Source: Lewinellaceae bacterium
Lineage (GTDB): Bacteria; Bacteroidota; Bacteroidia; Chitinophagales; Saprospiraceae
Assembly: GCA_020636405.1 (NCBI GenBank)
Contig: JACJXW010000004.1
Span: 3,708,001 to 3,772,000, forward strand
Reading direction: 5' to 3'
Length of the DNA stretch: 64,000 bases
Part shown: piece by piece, positions 44,814 through 52,386 of the stretch
Position numbering within the stretch: the first letter of the stretch is position 1
Layout: each line of letters begins with the position of its first letter
Notes under the pieces: generated by a model
Seen by the model: only the letters and a program-made list of their open reading frames with translations
Databases searched by the model: none
Told to the model about the DNA's origin: nothing
Made by a program: the position numbers and the translations under genes

Positions 44814-44933
44814 AACGACGAATGGAAAAAACTATATGGAGCCTGGGCGGATGATAGCCAAAGTGCAGAAGAGCTGATCCAGCTTATCAGAGAAAGCCGG
44901 CCCGGAAACGGCAAAACCGAACCATTCGATTAA
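44814..44933 (+). pseudogene. C-terminal fragment of a VapB-like antitoxin
   Basis: The frame reads DEWKKLYGAWADDSQSAEEL and then IQLIRESRPGNGKTEPFD before a stop; this is the usual tail of short Bacteroidota antitoxins (GAWxDxxxAEELIxxIRxSR). No start codon remains upstream in this frame (a TAA at 44811). It is a fragment left between the PIN pair and a small reading frame. Confidence 0.65.
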
Positions 44934-44945
44934 GCCAATAAAACT

Positions 44946-45110
44946 ATGCCTTTATACCAACTGGCCCTTACCGCCCACCTGTCCATCCATCCGGATGACT
45001 TCCTCAGCACACTGCCAAATTTGGAAGTCAGGATCCCCTGCATTAACTGTCAAAGGTTCAACCGCACCATTTTCTTCAAAGAAACCGGCCAGGCTGTATA
45101 TATTAATTGA
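44946..45110 (+). CDS. Possible small protein, 54 aa, cut by IS end
   Basis: ATG 44946, product starting MPLYQLALTAHLSIHPDDFL, with a CINC pair. The stop TGA (45108-45110) lies in the terminal repeat of the IS21-like remnant, so this may be the first part of a longer gene that was truncated by insertion. No family recognised. Confidence 0.4.
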   Translation: MPLYQLALTAHLSIHPDDFLSTLPNLEVRIPCINCQRFNRTIFFKETGQAVYIN

Positions 45111-45462
45111 AAAAGTACCCACCTATTAATTGAAAAGTGTACCACATTATCAGGCAATAACCAAATTGGGAATTTCCCAAAATGGTTATTCAAGAATGAT
45201 AAGTATGCGTACCAAACAAGAGATCATCATACGATATTTTCGAGAAGGCCTGTCGAAGCGGAAGATAGCCGAGCAGTTAGGGATCCACCGCAAGACTGTC
45301 AACAGGTATATTGAGTTATATGAAGAGGCCAGGCAGCGCTTGGGCAGCCTGGAAGCGGCAGAAGAGCATTTGGTAGAAGCTTTAACCAGTGCCCCGAAGT
45401 ACGATAGCAGCAAGCGCCAAAAACGCAAGCTAACCCAGGAGGTTACCCATCAGGTCGACGGC
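45095..45462 (+). mobile_element. IS21-family remnant (left end and istA start)
   Basis: Two imperfect copies of TATTAATTGAAAAaGTacC (about 45100 and 45120) are terminal repeats typical of IS21-like ends. From ATG 45196 the frame gives MISMRTKQEIIIRYFREGLS then KRKIAEQLGIHRKTVNRYIE, the N-terminal HTH of IstA. After about 90 residues (LTQEVTHQVD) homology is lost near 45460, where it joins the KilA-N remnant. The catalytic domain and istB are missing. Confidence 0.75.
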
Positions 45463-45532
45463 CCCCCGGCTGTGCATCTTCTTGATATATTGTCATGCAT
45501 TTTTTGTATCCGTCATGGCAACCTACCCGATC

Positions 45533-46235
45533 ACCTCTTTCAAAATATCCTCATGATACGTCCGCACCTTGCCATAACGCTCATCATGAGCAGTACCGGT
45601 AGCGATGTCTCGCTGGCGGCTGAGCGCTGCTTTACCCCATTCTTTAGCCTTATGGAGCGGACAGGGAACCTTCTTTAGGTTGCAGTAGCCGGCAATCGTG
45701 TAGTAATGGCTATCAACGCTGATGATTTTGGACTCCAGTTGGTTGGTCGAGGCGCTCGGCCGTCAGATCGAGTTCCTCCGCACTTCCTCATTGATCTGTT
45801 CCTGTTTCTCCCATTGCTCGGCTAACAAGCGTAAAGTTGCCGCGAAGCCAGAAGGCGGGATATCCTTCAGGCGGGTTTCACCGGTGGGGAGCAGTTCCGG
45901 AATGCAATCATACACCCAAAGCTCGAAGCGAGGGTTTAGCCATGCGGCGAATTTGAGCGCGAGCTTCTCATCCCTGCCTACCGGCAGGCAGGCATCCAAG
46001 TGCCCTGAAGGCCTTAGGAGGCATCTCCTCCTTTGACGACCCGTAACACTTCCCGGCCGATATTCACATCTGAATATCGCTCCTCTAGCAGAGCAATGTA
46101 CTCCTTGGTTTCCTTGAGGCGAAGGAAGTTACCGGCCAGCTTACCAAAGGGCTTGGCCATCTCAGTAGCATTGATCATCTTATTGCCGTCAGCAAATTCA
46201 AAGGTGATTTGCTGGCCTTCATAGTCGGCTCATGC
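45533..46235 (-). pseudogene. Broken KilA-N domain protein
   Basis: Minus-strand pieces read YEGQQITFEFADGNKMINAT, EMAKPFGKLAGNFLRLKET, then after a break DEKLALKFAAWLNPRFELWV and YDCIPELLPTGETRLKDIPP, which is the KilA-N DNA-binding domain of phage-type proteins. The rest (SVDSHYYTIAGYCNLKKVPC ... YHEDILKEVIG) is in another frame. There is no start codon at the left end and at least two frameshifts. A 'CLPVGR' palindrome sits at 45973-45992 inside the domain. Confidence 0.75.
45973..45992. repeat. LPVGR-type 20-bp palindrome inside a gene
   Basis: CCTGCCTACCGGCAGGCAGG is a near-perfect inverted repeat. It encodes DACLPVGR in the broken KilA-N gene. Such palindromes are scattered in some Bacteroidota genomes. 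A degenerate copy (GCCGACAGGCAGG) is at 59708. Confidence 0.65.
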
Positions 46236-46327
46236 TTTTCTTATCCTTTAAACATACCTTGTGAGGCATGTTTGTACTATTCTTTATGCTTAAACTTAGT
46301 TTGGTGAAATGGGCAATTGGCCATTAT

Positions 46328-47137
46328 CTATTTTTGGTAATCCACATATTTAGCAAGGAAATCAAACTGGTGTTCTGCCTCATTCCGTAATACTTGGAAC
46401 CGCTCTTCCTGATCCAGCCCATGTTTTATCAGAAACTGGTTGAGGTTCTCCAGGTTAGCTAAAACGTGTAGCTGTAAACTGCTGGCATAATCTCTCATAT
46501 TACCGGGCCTATCCGGGTAACGGAGCCTCCACTCAGTTGCAGTTTCATGAAAAACAAGGATATTTAGCATATCGGCTTCATCAGCATATTGCCGGCGCGC
46601 CACTTCCTTGTCAGCATTGGAGGAGACCAACAATTTGACAGCATCCGTATGCAGTGGATAGTTAAGCTTGGCCCACATTCGCTTCACCTGGTACTCTATA
46701 GCTTCTTTCCCGAACTTGTCTTCCAGAAGCCCAAAATAGGATTGAGTGAATTGTAAATAAAACTTTGCCGATAACCAGTTGGCAAAATGCAGGGTAACCA
46801 GAATATGCGCGTAGGTGCCGCCTCCTCGGCCTTTTTTGAGATATAGGCATTTCCCGGCGGTATTATTGGCCCATTTTGTGACAGACATTGAGAAGGTATT
46901 GTCTCCCGCATACCTCATTAGGTTGTCGAATTCGACCACCCTAAAATCCGGATTGTATTTTCGCTCCCATTCAGCCATGAAGTTTAATGTCGAGCGTGCG
47001 CGGAGCCAGTTTGAAATAAGGTCCTTGGCTTCACCCTCAAATCCACGGCATAAATCCGGTAAGGAAAAATAGAATTTCTGCCACTCTTCGCCGCCTTCAT
47101 AGCGTACGGGTATTCCCTCAATTTCCAGCTTTTCCAT
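46328..47137 (-). CDS. KilA-N domain protein, intact
   Basis: About 269 residues from ATG 47137 (MEKLEIEGIPVRY); a longer frame to 47269 has implausible composition. The KilA-N core is clear: DLISNWLRARSTLNFMAEWE, NPDFRVVEFDNLM, MSVTKWANNTAGKCLYLKKG, GTYAHILVTLHFANWLSAKF. The C-terminal ~110 residues are helical, similar to the ORF6N/Bro-type partners. KilA-N proteins bind DNA in phages and integrated elements. A second, broken KilA-N gene lies directly downstream in the same direction. Confidence 0.82.
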   Translation of the reverse strand: MEKLEIEGIPVRYEGGEEWQKFYFSLPDLCRGFEGEAKDLISNWLRARSTLNFMAEWERKYNPDFRVVEFDNLMRYAGDNTFSMSVTKWANNTAGKCLYLKKGRGGGTYAHILVTLHFANWLSAKFYLQFTQSYFGLLEDKFGKEAIEYQVKRMWAKLNYPLHTDAVKLLVSSNADKEVARRQYADEADMLNILVFHETATEWRLRYPDRPGNMRDYASSLQLHVLANLENLNQFLIKHGLDQEERFQVLRNEAEHQFDFLAKYVDYQK

Positions 47138-47394
47138 ACACCACCTGATTATAAAAAGAAAACAACTTGTTTTTAGTTGTAACACGAATATACAGCATAA
47201 AAAGGTACTTCGGAGGCCTTTGAAACAATTCGTGGATAACTTTTCTGTTCTCAGGCATAAGAAATTCATTTCGAGGTCAAAAAGTAGCCCTCTGTTCGAC
47301 AGTTAAGGCGGCGCCGGCGGCCTGGGGAGTATGCCCCCTCTCAGCCCACTCCCCAGGGTGACGGCGCGGCCGGGCCCCTTGGCAGCAGCGGCTT
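47138..47394. other. Leader of KilA-N gene and GC-rich stem
   Basis: Contains the AT-rich leader of the 46328 gene (47138-47280) and then a GC-rich region with CCTGGGGAGT near 47318 pairing with ACTCCCCAGG near 47348. No gene supported. Confidence 0.4.
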
Positions 47395-47585
47395 AGAGCA
47401 TATTTAGAGGTAGTCCCCGACACTGTGTGTACGGGGCAGGCTATTTGGGCTGCAAATGCCCGCTTCCGGAACCTCACTTTGCCATTTTTTCGCTCGATAG
47501 CGCTGCTATGAAGCTCAAAAATGCCTTCGTGAGAACCCGAAATCTGACATTTTCGCTTCCAAAGCACTACCTCCAAATATGCTCT
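47395..47585. repeat. 191-bp inverted-repeat (MITE-like) element
   Basis: 20-base inverted arms AGAGCATATTTAGAGGTAGT (47395-47414) and 47566-47585 differ by one base. Interior stems include CCCGACACT..GTGTACGGGG (47415-47440), shared with the element at 42486, and GAAGCTCAAAAATGCCTTCG (47510-47529), shared with that at 34033. An adjoining perfect 12-base hairpin, TGCCTGTGGAAT/ATTCCACAGGCA, is at 47585-47628. Confidence 0.8.
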
Positions 47586-47774
47586 GCCTGTGGAATCTGT
47601 TGCCCTCCTTCCGCCCATTCCACAGGCAAGGCGGCTGCTCGCCCGGGAAGCCCTACTGGTCGGCCGTACACAAAAAGCCCGTGTCCAGGTGAAGGCTCCC
47701 CAGTTGCAGCCCGCCGGAATGTACCCGAAACAGCCCACCACCCAGCTGGCGTCGCCCCCCAAATGTACCCATAA

Positions 47775-48119
47775 TCAGAGCCACAAAGAGCCGGCTTCAC
47801 CGGCGCCGGGCTGGCCCCTGGCAGGTTCTGAGAACAAAGCCCTTAAGCCGCCCTTCGCCAGCTCCAGTTCCTTTTGTAACTCAGCCAGTCGGCGGGCAGC
47901 TAGCAGCAGTTGCCGGTAGCGCCGCTCCAGCCCCTTCTTCTCCACTTCCAGCTGCCTGATGCACTCCTCCTGTTCCCGGCAGCGGAGCAGCATGCGCTCA
48001 GCCGCTTTGGAGTTGGTCGCTTGTCCGAAGCGGCGTTTGCCCCAGTGCAGGGCGCGGTTGACCTCGGGCGATAGCCCGCGGATGATCAGCGTCTTGGCAT
48101 TGGTGGTATTGGTGTTCAT
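47775..48119 (-). CDS. Small coiled-coil protein, 114 aa
   Basis: N-terminal part TLIIRGLSPEVNRALHWGKR could be a ribbon-helix-helix-like region. Residues ~45-95 are a strong coiled coil (EQEECIRQLEVEKKGLERRY). No membrane segment. It starts 4 bases after the next gene's stop, so both are in one minus-strand operon of small mobile-element genes. Not recognised. Confidence 0.6.
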   Translation of the reverse strand: MNTNTTNAKTLIIRGLSPEVNRALHWGKRRFGQATNSKAAERMLLRCREQEECIRQLEVEKKGLERRYRQLLLAARRLAELQKELELAKGGLRALFSEPARGQPGAGEAGSLWL

Positions 48120-48123
48120 CGTT

Positions 48124-48429
48124 TTATTGGTTTTCGGTTAGAGAAATGGTGGCGATGTCCCGGCCTGTGTCTTTAGGCTTTCGGATGCGCAATACCGGCT
48201 TCCCATCGGCGGTCAACCGGCAAAGGAAGATATCCACTGCGCCCAGCCGCTTCCATTTGTGGGGTTCCCGTTGGCGGGCGGTTGCCATGCGCTTCTGCAG
48301 CTCCTCGTAGAATGCCTCCATGGTGAGGATACCCACGTTGCCGGGCTCGTTCAGCTCGGTGGCCAGGATCGATGCTTCGGAGATAGCCGCCCGGGTGATG
48401 GCGTTGTGGGGCTGGCGGTAGGTTTTCAT
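48124..48429 (-). CDS. Hypothetical small protein, 101 aa
   Basis: ATG 48429 (MKTYRQPHNAITR) is preferred over 48444. Soluble, with a helical first half (YEELQKRMATARQREPHKWK) and a beta second half (VDIFLCRLTADGKPVLRIRK). Part of the same co-directional cluster of small genes. No recognised family. Confidence 0.6.
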   Translation of the reverse strand: MKTYRQPHNAITRAAISEASILATELNEPGNVGILTMEAFYEELQKRMATARQREPHKWKRLGAVDIFLCRLTADGKPVLRIRKPKDTGRDIATISLTENQ

Positions 48430-48501
48430 TTCAAACTGGATCATGGTGGTAAGCGTTGAGGCCGCCTACCTCCTGTGTGGCAAGCGGCCGGGTTTAGAGA
48501 T

Positions 48502-48768
48502 TCAGAGTGCCTTTCTTCTCACATCCTCACAGTACATACAAAACTCATATTCGCTGTCATCGTCCATGCTGGCATACTGGTGCAGGCAGTCGCGGTGGGA
48601 TCCCCAATAGCCGTAGCCGGCCAGGCGTTCCCCGCACACCTGGCAGGACTCGCCGTAATTGTCGCCCTGGCAGATTGGATGATCGCAGGCCATGTCGCCG
48701 GAGCGGATCAAACTTACTTTAGCCTCCAGTTCGCGAAGCGCCTTTTCGTATTGTTCTTCGAGGTTCAT
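48502..48768 (-). CDS. Zinc-ribbon-like small protein, 88 aa
   Basis: From ATG 48768 (MNLEEQYEKALRE). Several Cys/His: ACDHPICQGDNYGESCQVCG and FCMYCEDVRRKAL, with HRDCLHQY between them; likely one or two zinc sites. Typical of small accessory proteins in mobile elements. No closer family identified. Confidence 0.6.
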   Translation of the reverse strand: MNLEEQYEKALRELEAKVSLIRSGDMACDHPICQGDNYGESCQVCGERLAGYGYWGSHRDCLHQYASMDDDSEYEFCMYCEDVRRKAL

Positions 48769-48845
48769 AGTACATGGTTTTGGCAATGGAAAGCACCTCC
48801 CTGCCAGTAAAGCCAGTGGCAGGCAGGTACTTTCCTAAGAAGGCG

Positions 48846-49490
48846 CTACTCCTCGCCCCCCAGCGCATGGAAGGCCGCCCCCTCCGGAACCTCCTCAAAA
48901 ACCGGCGGCGAGTAGTTCTCCGCAAACTGCGTCTCGCCGGCGCCCGTGTTCGTATCCTCGCGCCAGATCTGCAGGCCCTTCACGGCACTCTGCAGGGTGG
49001 CCACTTCCTCCGGGCTGACCGGCTCGTAGTCGAAGAAAGCAATATGGTACTTCTTACCCTCCGCCCCCGGGCTCTTGCTCTCCTTCTGCACTGGGGTGAT
49101 CTTCAGGCGCACCTCGGTCAGCTTCACATTGTCATAGAACATGCGGTCGGCCACCACCTGCATCAGGTTCTGGACGCTGTAGCCGTGGAGCAGCAGGTTG
49201 CACAGCTGGCGCTCTTCATTCAGGAAGAAGAGCTCCGCCCACTTCTTCATGCCCACGCCCAGGATGTTATCCTGAAAAATGCGGTACGCTACCGGGATGA
49301 TCTCGAACGCTTCGCGCGGTTTGGTCAGCACCGTCTCGCCACGGATGTTGAAGACCCCTCGGCTGGCGTCGAAGCGGTATTGAAGCGGCCGGCCAGGGAA
49401 ATAGGTAACGGGCAGCAGTTCGCCCGACTTCTTGTCAACCAGGTTGCCATTCGGCTGGATGATCGGCAGATAAGCTGTTTTCTTGCTCAT
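48846..49490 (-). CDS. Hypothetical mobile-element protein, 214 aa
   Basis: Soluble, mixed fold. Visible segments are YLPIIQPNGNLVDKKSGELL, IIPVAYRIFQDNILGVGMKK and LLLHGYSVQNLMQVV; the C-terminus is acidic (FEEVPEGAAFHALGGEE), as seen in ssDNA-binding or replication proteins, though that is weak evidence. It starts downstream of the hairpin cluster at 49513. Not recognised. Confidence 0.6.
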   Translation of the reverse strand: MSKKTAYLPIIQPNGNLVDKKSGELLPVTYFPGRPLQYRFDASRGVFNIRGETVLTKPREAFEIIPVAYRIFQDNILGVGMKKWAELFFLNEERQLCNLLLHGYSVQNLMQVVADRMFYDNVKLTEVRLKITPVQKESKSPGAEGKKYHIAFFDYEPVSPEEVATLQSAVKGLQIWREDTNTGAGETQFAENYSPPVFEEVPEGAAFHALGGEE

Positions 49491-49512
49491 GATAGAAAGT
49501 TTGAAAAGTTAT

Positions 49513-49610
49513 ACTGACGTAGAGCAGGTTTTGTCACGCCAAAACCTGCTTAGTCAGCATATCCTGACCCGCTGGTTTTGCCTGGCAAAACCTTAGCGTG
49601 CGTCAGGATA
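49513..49610. repeat. Paired-hairpin element, copy B
   Basis: Hairpin 1: ACTGACGTAGAGCAGGTTTT (49513) pairs with AAAACCTGCTTAGTCAG (ending 49557). Hairpin 2: TATCCTGAC...GGTTTTGCC (49560) pairs with GGCAAAACC...GTCAGGATA (ending 49610). The outer bases match copy A at 36507 (ACTGACG, TATCCTG, GTCAGGATA), while the stem bases differ and stay paired. A third single hairpin TCCTGACAATGC/GCATTCGTCAGGA is at 49707-49734. Confidence 0.8.
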
Positions 49611-49803
49611 AAAAATCGGATTAGGTGTTGGTTTGCTATCTGCGTGCCTTTCGAAGCCCTGACGCACCTGACGATAAATGTCAGAACTAAAAGCTTGCGG
49701 TCAGGGTCCTGACAATGCAAAGCATTCGTCAGGATCGGAAGTCGGAAGGGCTCACAAGGCGATAGCCCCAGTTTGCCTTCCTATTTCCGACTTCCCACTT
49801 TGC

Positions 49804-50157
49804 CTAAAATGGCAGGTAAGTAAACTGTAGGATGTCCGTCAAATCGGTTACGGTAACGTGCTTGTGCGTTTCGATGTACAGCGTACCGGGGAACGGCTCG
49901 GTGACCTTTGCCACCCGCTCATCACAGGCAGCCTGGAAAACTTCCGGCTGCCAGCCCCCGAACTCATTTTGTGCCAGGAACTTGCGCACCGCGATATTGC
50001 GGACCGTCACATCCGGGATAAAGCCTTCGCGTATCGCCCGTTCCTTGTCCTCCTGCTTAGACTGCTCTTCGCAAACAGCCTCTTTGTAATCCCAATCCGC
50101 CAGAACGGCATTGATGCGGTGTTCCATGTGGTCGGCGTAAGAAGAATTGTGTGGCAT
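49804..50157 (-). CDS. Hypothetical protein, 117 aa
   Basis: Soluble and charged. The middle has FIPDVTVRNIAVRKFLAQNE and FGGWQPEVFQAACDERVAKV, a helix-rich small domain; the end HKHVTVTDLTDILQFTYLPF is beta-like. ATG 50157 has no good competitor. Same orientation as neighbouring small mobile-element genes. No family recognised. Confidence 0.6.
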   Translation of the reverse strand: MPHNSSYADHMEHRINAVLADWDYKEAVCEEQSKQEDKERAIREGFIPDVTVRNIAVRKFLAQNEFGGWQPEVFQAACDERVAKVTEPFPGTLYIETHKHVTVTDLTDILQFTYLPF

Positions 50158-50239
50158 AGCTAGATGAGGTTAAGGGTTAAGAAATGGAGAGAGGGAGAGG
50201 GGGCGATGGGGAGAGGCTCCTTTCCACCCTCTCTCCCTC

Positions 50240-50452
50240 TCACCTCGCCTCCTTATTGGCTTCCTCCTGCCGGTCTCTGCGGATCGCATCGATGATACCC
50301 ATAGCCATGTGGAACTTGCTGCCCCAGCCCCCGAACTTGCGGACGTACTGCCGGTAATACCGCGTGTATTCTTCCTCAGAGAGTTCAATGTTGTAGTTAC
50401 GGGCATACTTCATCGTATACCCCTTGATGGTAGTGGGCTCCTTTTTTTCCAT
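50240..50452 (-). CDS. Hypothetical small protein, 70 aa
   Basis: Helical, highly charged (NYNIELSEEEYTRYYRQYVR, MGIIDAIRRDRQEEANKEAR). ATG 50452, with a second ATG at 50413. First gene of the minus-strand small-gene group; upstream lies a 1.2 kb region without genes. Not recognised. Confidence 0.55.
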   Translation of the reverse strand: MEKKEPTTIKGYTMKYARNYNIELSEEEYTRYYRQYVRKFGGWGSKFHMAMGIIDAIRRDRQEEANKEAR

Positions 50453-50890
50453 GATGAAAGTGTTTTATTATGTCCTTGATTATGTATACAATATACGCAT
50501 TTTTCGTCCGAAAAACAAAAAATTTGAAACAAAAAATTATAGGTATTTTACCTGATAATCAGAGAGTTAGGAGGCATTTTTACCCTTAAAAACACCACTA
50601 AAAACCACCGCTGGGCATGGGTTGAAACCAGTGCTTCGCCCCATACTTTAAGAGCTGCAACCGAACGTAAACAGGCTGTTACACTACCCCCATTGCCACA
50701 GCTTCTACCACCTGGCCAACCGCCCCGGGCTACCGAGAGCCCTGCGGGCCTGGCTCCCTGCCCGTGGCGGCGAGCAGCCAAAGGCAAAAATCAACCCCCC
50801 CCGCCGGAGGCACAACTATAACAGTTGCGGCCTTAGCCGCGCCTTATTCTTTGTGGGCGTGGAGCGAGCAGGCCCGGCGGGAAGGCGGCG
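50453..50890. other. Gene-free region before large hairpin
   Basis: AT-rich leader (50453-50560) followed by GC-rich sequence with small stems (GCGGCCTTAGCCGC at 50835). No coding region that I can support. The motif AGCTAGATGAGGTTA at 50159 recurs at 51243, bracketing this area. Confidence 0.4.
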
Positions 50891-51074
50891 AGCCACAGTG
50901 AAAAAACAACCCCCAAAACAAAAACCTACTCCCTGTTACAGGGCTGAAGGGGTAGGCGTAGCGCACAGCGCAAGGCAGATGTCTCACTGGTTGCCAGCCT
51001 TGTGCTGCTACCCCTGAAGCCCTATCTTGGGGTAGGTATTTGTTTTTATGGGGGTTTTTTCACTGTGGGGAGCC
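50891..51074. repeat. 184-bp near-continuous long hairpin
   Basis: The left arm 50891-50955 (beginning AGCCACAGTGAAAAAAC) and the right arm 51008-51074 (ending GTTTTTTCACTGTGGGGAGCC) are imperfect inverted copies over about 65 bases. The centre pairs again (CAGCGCAAGGC with GCCTTGTGCTG). No protein is encoded. It might be a MITE or an origin-like structure. Confidence 0.8.
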
Positions 51075-51288
51075 ACCGGCGAGCGGAACAGAGGGTGGGC
51101 AGGCCCATGGAGGCAATTTGGGTGGTTCCTGTGGGCAGGGTAGGAGAGAGAAGGCTGCTGCCTCCTGGCACACTTTTCATGATCATCCAAGCAAGCAAAA
51201 ACTTCCTTGCTAATACCCTCAATTTTCCCGATATTGGCAACAGCTAGATGAGGTTATGGGCTCCTTATTTCCATAACTTCAATTCAAC
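51075..51288. other. Gene-free spacer
   Basis: No gene supported. Contains the second copy of AGCTAGATGAGGTTA (51243-51257). Confidence 0.35.
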
Positions 51289-51330
51289 AAGCGCCACTTG
51301 TCTTCAAAGCAAGCGGCGCTTTTCTTTTTC
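51289..51330 (+). terminator. Rho-independent terminator-like hairpin, plus strand
   Basis: AAGCGCCACTTG (51289) pairs with CAAGCGGCGCTT (ending 51321), one mismatch, followed by TTCTTTTTC. No coding gene on the plus strand precedes it, so it may end an untranslated RNA. Confidence 0.55.
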
Positions 51331-51391
51331 CGGGCTGATGGTTCTGGGATCTCAGTGGCAAAGCCCTGGGATCCAGCGGGGTGGGTTAAGC

Positions 51392-51481
51392 GGGCGGCAC
51401 CGGCAGGTGGCGGGGTGGGCGAAGTGCCGGGCGTGAAGTGCCCGGTGCTGAGCTGGAGGGCTTAGCCTGCCGGTGCGGCCC
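51392..51481. repeat. GC-rich inverted repeat
   Basis: GGGCGGCACCGGCAGG (51392) and CCTGCCGGTGCGGCCC (ending 51481) are inverted in 15 of 16 bases, with an inner hairpin GCCGGGC/GCCCGGT. No gene is seen between this and the 51703 start. Confidence 0.6.
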
Positions 51482-51702
51482 GCGCGGGGCTGGCCGGGCT
51501 GCCGACGCCTGCCGGCGGTGTGGCTTTGGGTGGGGCAGGAGGAGGCTGCCTGGACAGCAGGGATCCAAGGAAGAAGTTCCGAAGATGCTTTAATCATCAA
51601 CAGCTGCACTTCCGAATTTTAAACATCCATTTTTTTTTAATGCAAATTTCGTACAGATTTGAGCGTTATTCTTGCACCCGAAATAATAGTATCTTTCACG
51701 AG

Positions 51703-52386
51703 ATGAAAATCTTAGTAGTAGAAGACAACCTCCAATTGCTTGAAGCAATAAGAGAAACACTTATTGTTGAGCAATATGTCTGTGAAACAGCTAAGGATTA
51801 TACTACAGCCTCGGAGAAGGTCCATATGTTCACCTACGATGTCATGGTTGTAGATATTAACCTGCTGGAAGAGTCGGGTTTGAAATTGATCCGGGAGATA
51901 AAGAATATCGACCCTACAACCGGCATTATCATTATATCCGCCAGAGATTCGCTTGATGACAAATTGGAAGGGCTGGAATTAGGTGCAGATGATTATTTAA
52001 CAAAACCCTTTGATATGGCGGAACTGATAATGCGGGTCAAAGCTCTTTTGAGAAGGCGCAGTTTTTCGGGAAGCCCTGTTGTTTCGTTCGGAGACATTTC
52101 AATAGATACTAACCGAAGGGAAGTGACGGCAGGAACAACGCAAATCAGCCTTACAAAAAGCGAGTACAATATCTTATTGTTTTTCTTTTCCAACCCCAAC
52201 CGGGTACTGACCAAAGAAAGCATTGCTGAGCATATTTGGGGAGATAATATGGACCTCGCTGATTCCTTTGACTTTATTTACTCTCATATCAGAAATATAA
52301 GGAAGAAAATCACCTCAGCCGGTTGTGAAGACCCCATCAAGGTTGTTTATGGTATTGGCTATCGGTTGAGGAGGGATTACAACTGA
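51703..52386 (+). CDS. OmpR/PhoB-family response regulator
   Basis: 227 residues from ATG 51703; an upstream extension to 51520 is GC-rich non-coding sequence. The receiver domain has MKILVVEDN, phospho-acceptor D in VMVVDINLLEESG (about 51), the switch Ser in IIISARDS and K in DYLTKPF (about 102). The C-terminal winged helix has LTKSEYNILLFFFSNPNRVL and YSHIRNIRKKI. It binds DNA when phosphorylated by the kinase encoded next, whose start overlaps its stop by one base. Confidence 0.93.
   Translation: MKILVVEDNLQLLEAIRETLIVEQYVCETAKDYTTASEKVHMFTYDVMVVDINLLEESGLKLIREIKNIDPTTGIIIISARDSLDDKLEGLELGADDYLTKPFDMAELIMRVKALLRRRSFSGSPVVSFGDISIDTNRREVTAGTTQISLTKSEYNILLFFFSNPNRVLTKESIAEHIWGDNMDLADSFDFIYSHIRNIRKKITSAGCEDPIKVVYGIGYRLRRDYN

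Noticed and set aside
44179..44933. A second complete toxin-antitoxin system after the PIN pair
   Set aside because: Only the C-terminal tail of an antitoxin remains at 44814-44933 with no start codon, and the following 54-codon frame does not look like a toxin.
36507..49734. REP elements mobilised by a local RAYT transposase
   Set aside because: No RAYT or other Y1 transposase gene is present in the window, so the hairpins are reported only as structured repeats.
50453..51702. Conjugative origin of transfer
   Set aside because: The long hairpin is suggestive, but no relaxase, coupling protein or type IV secretion gene was found in the window.
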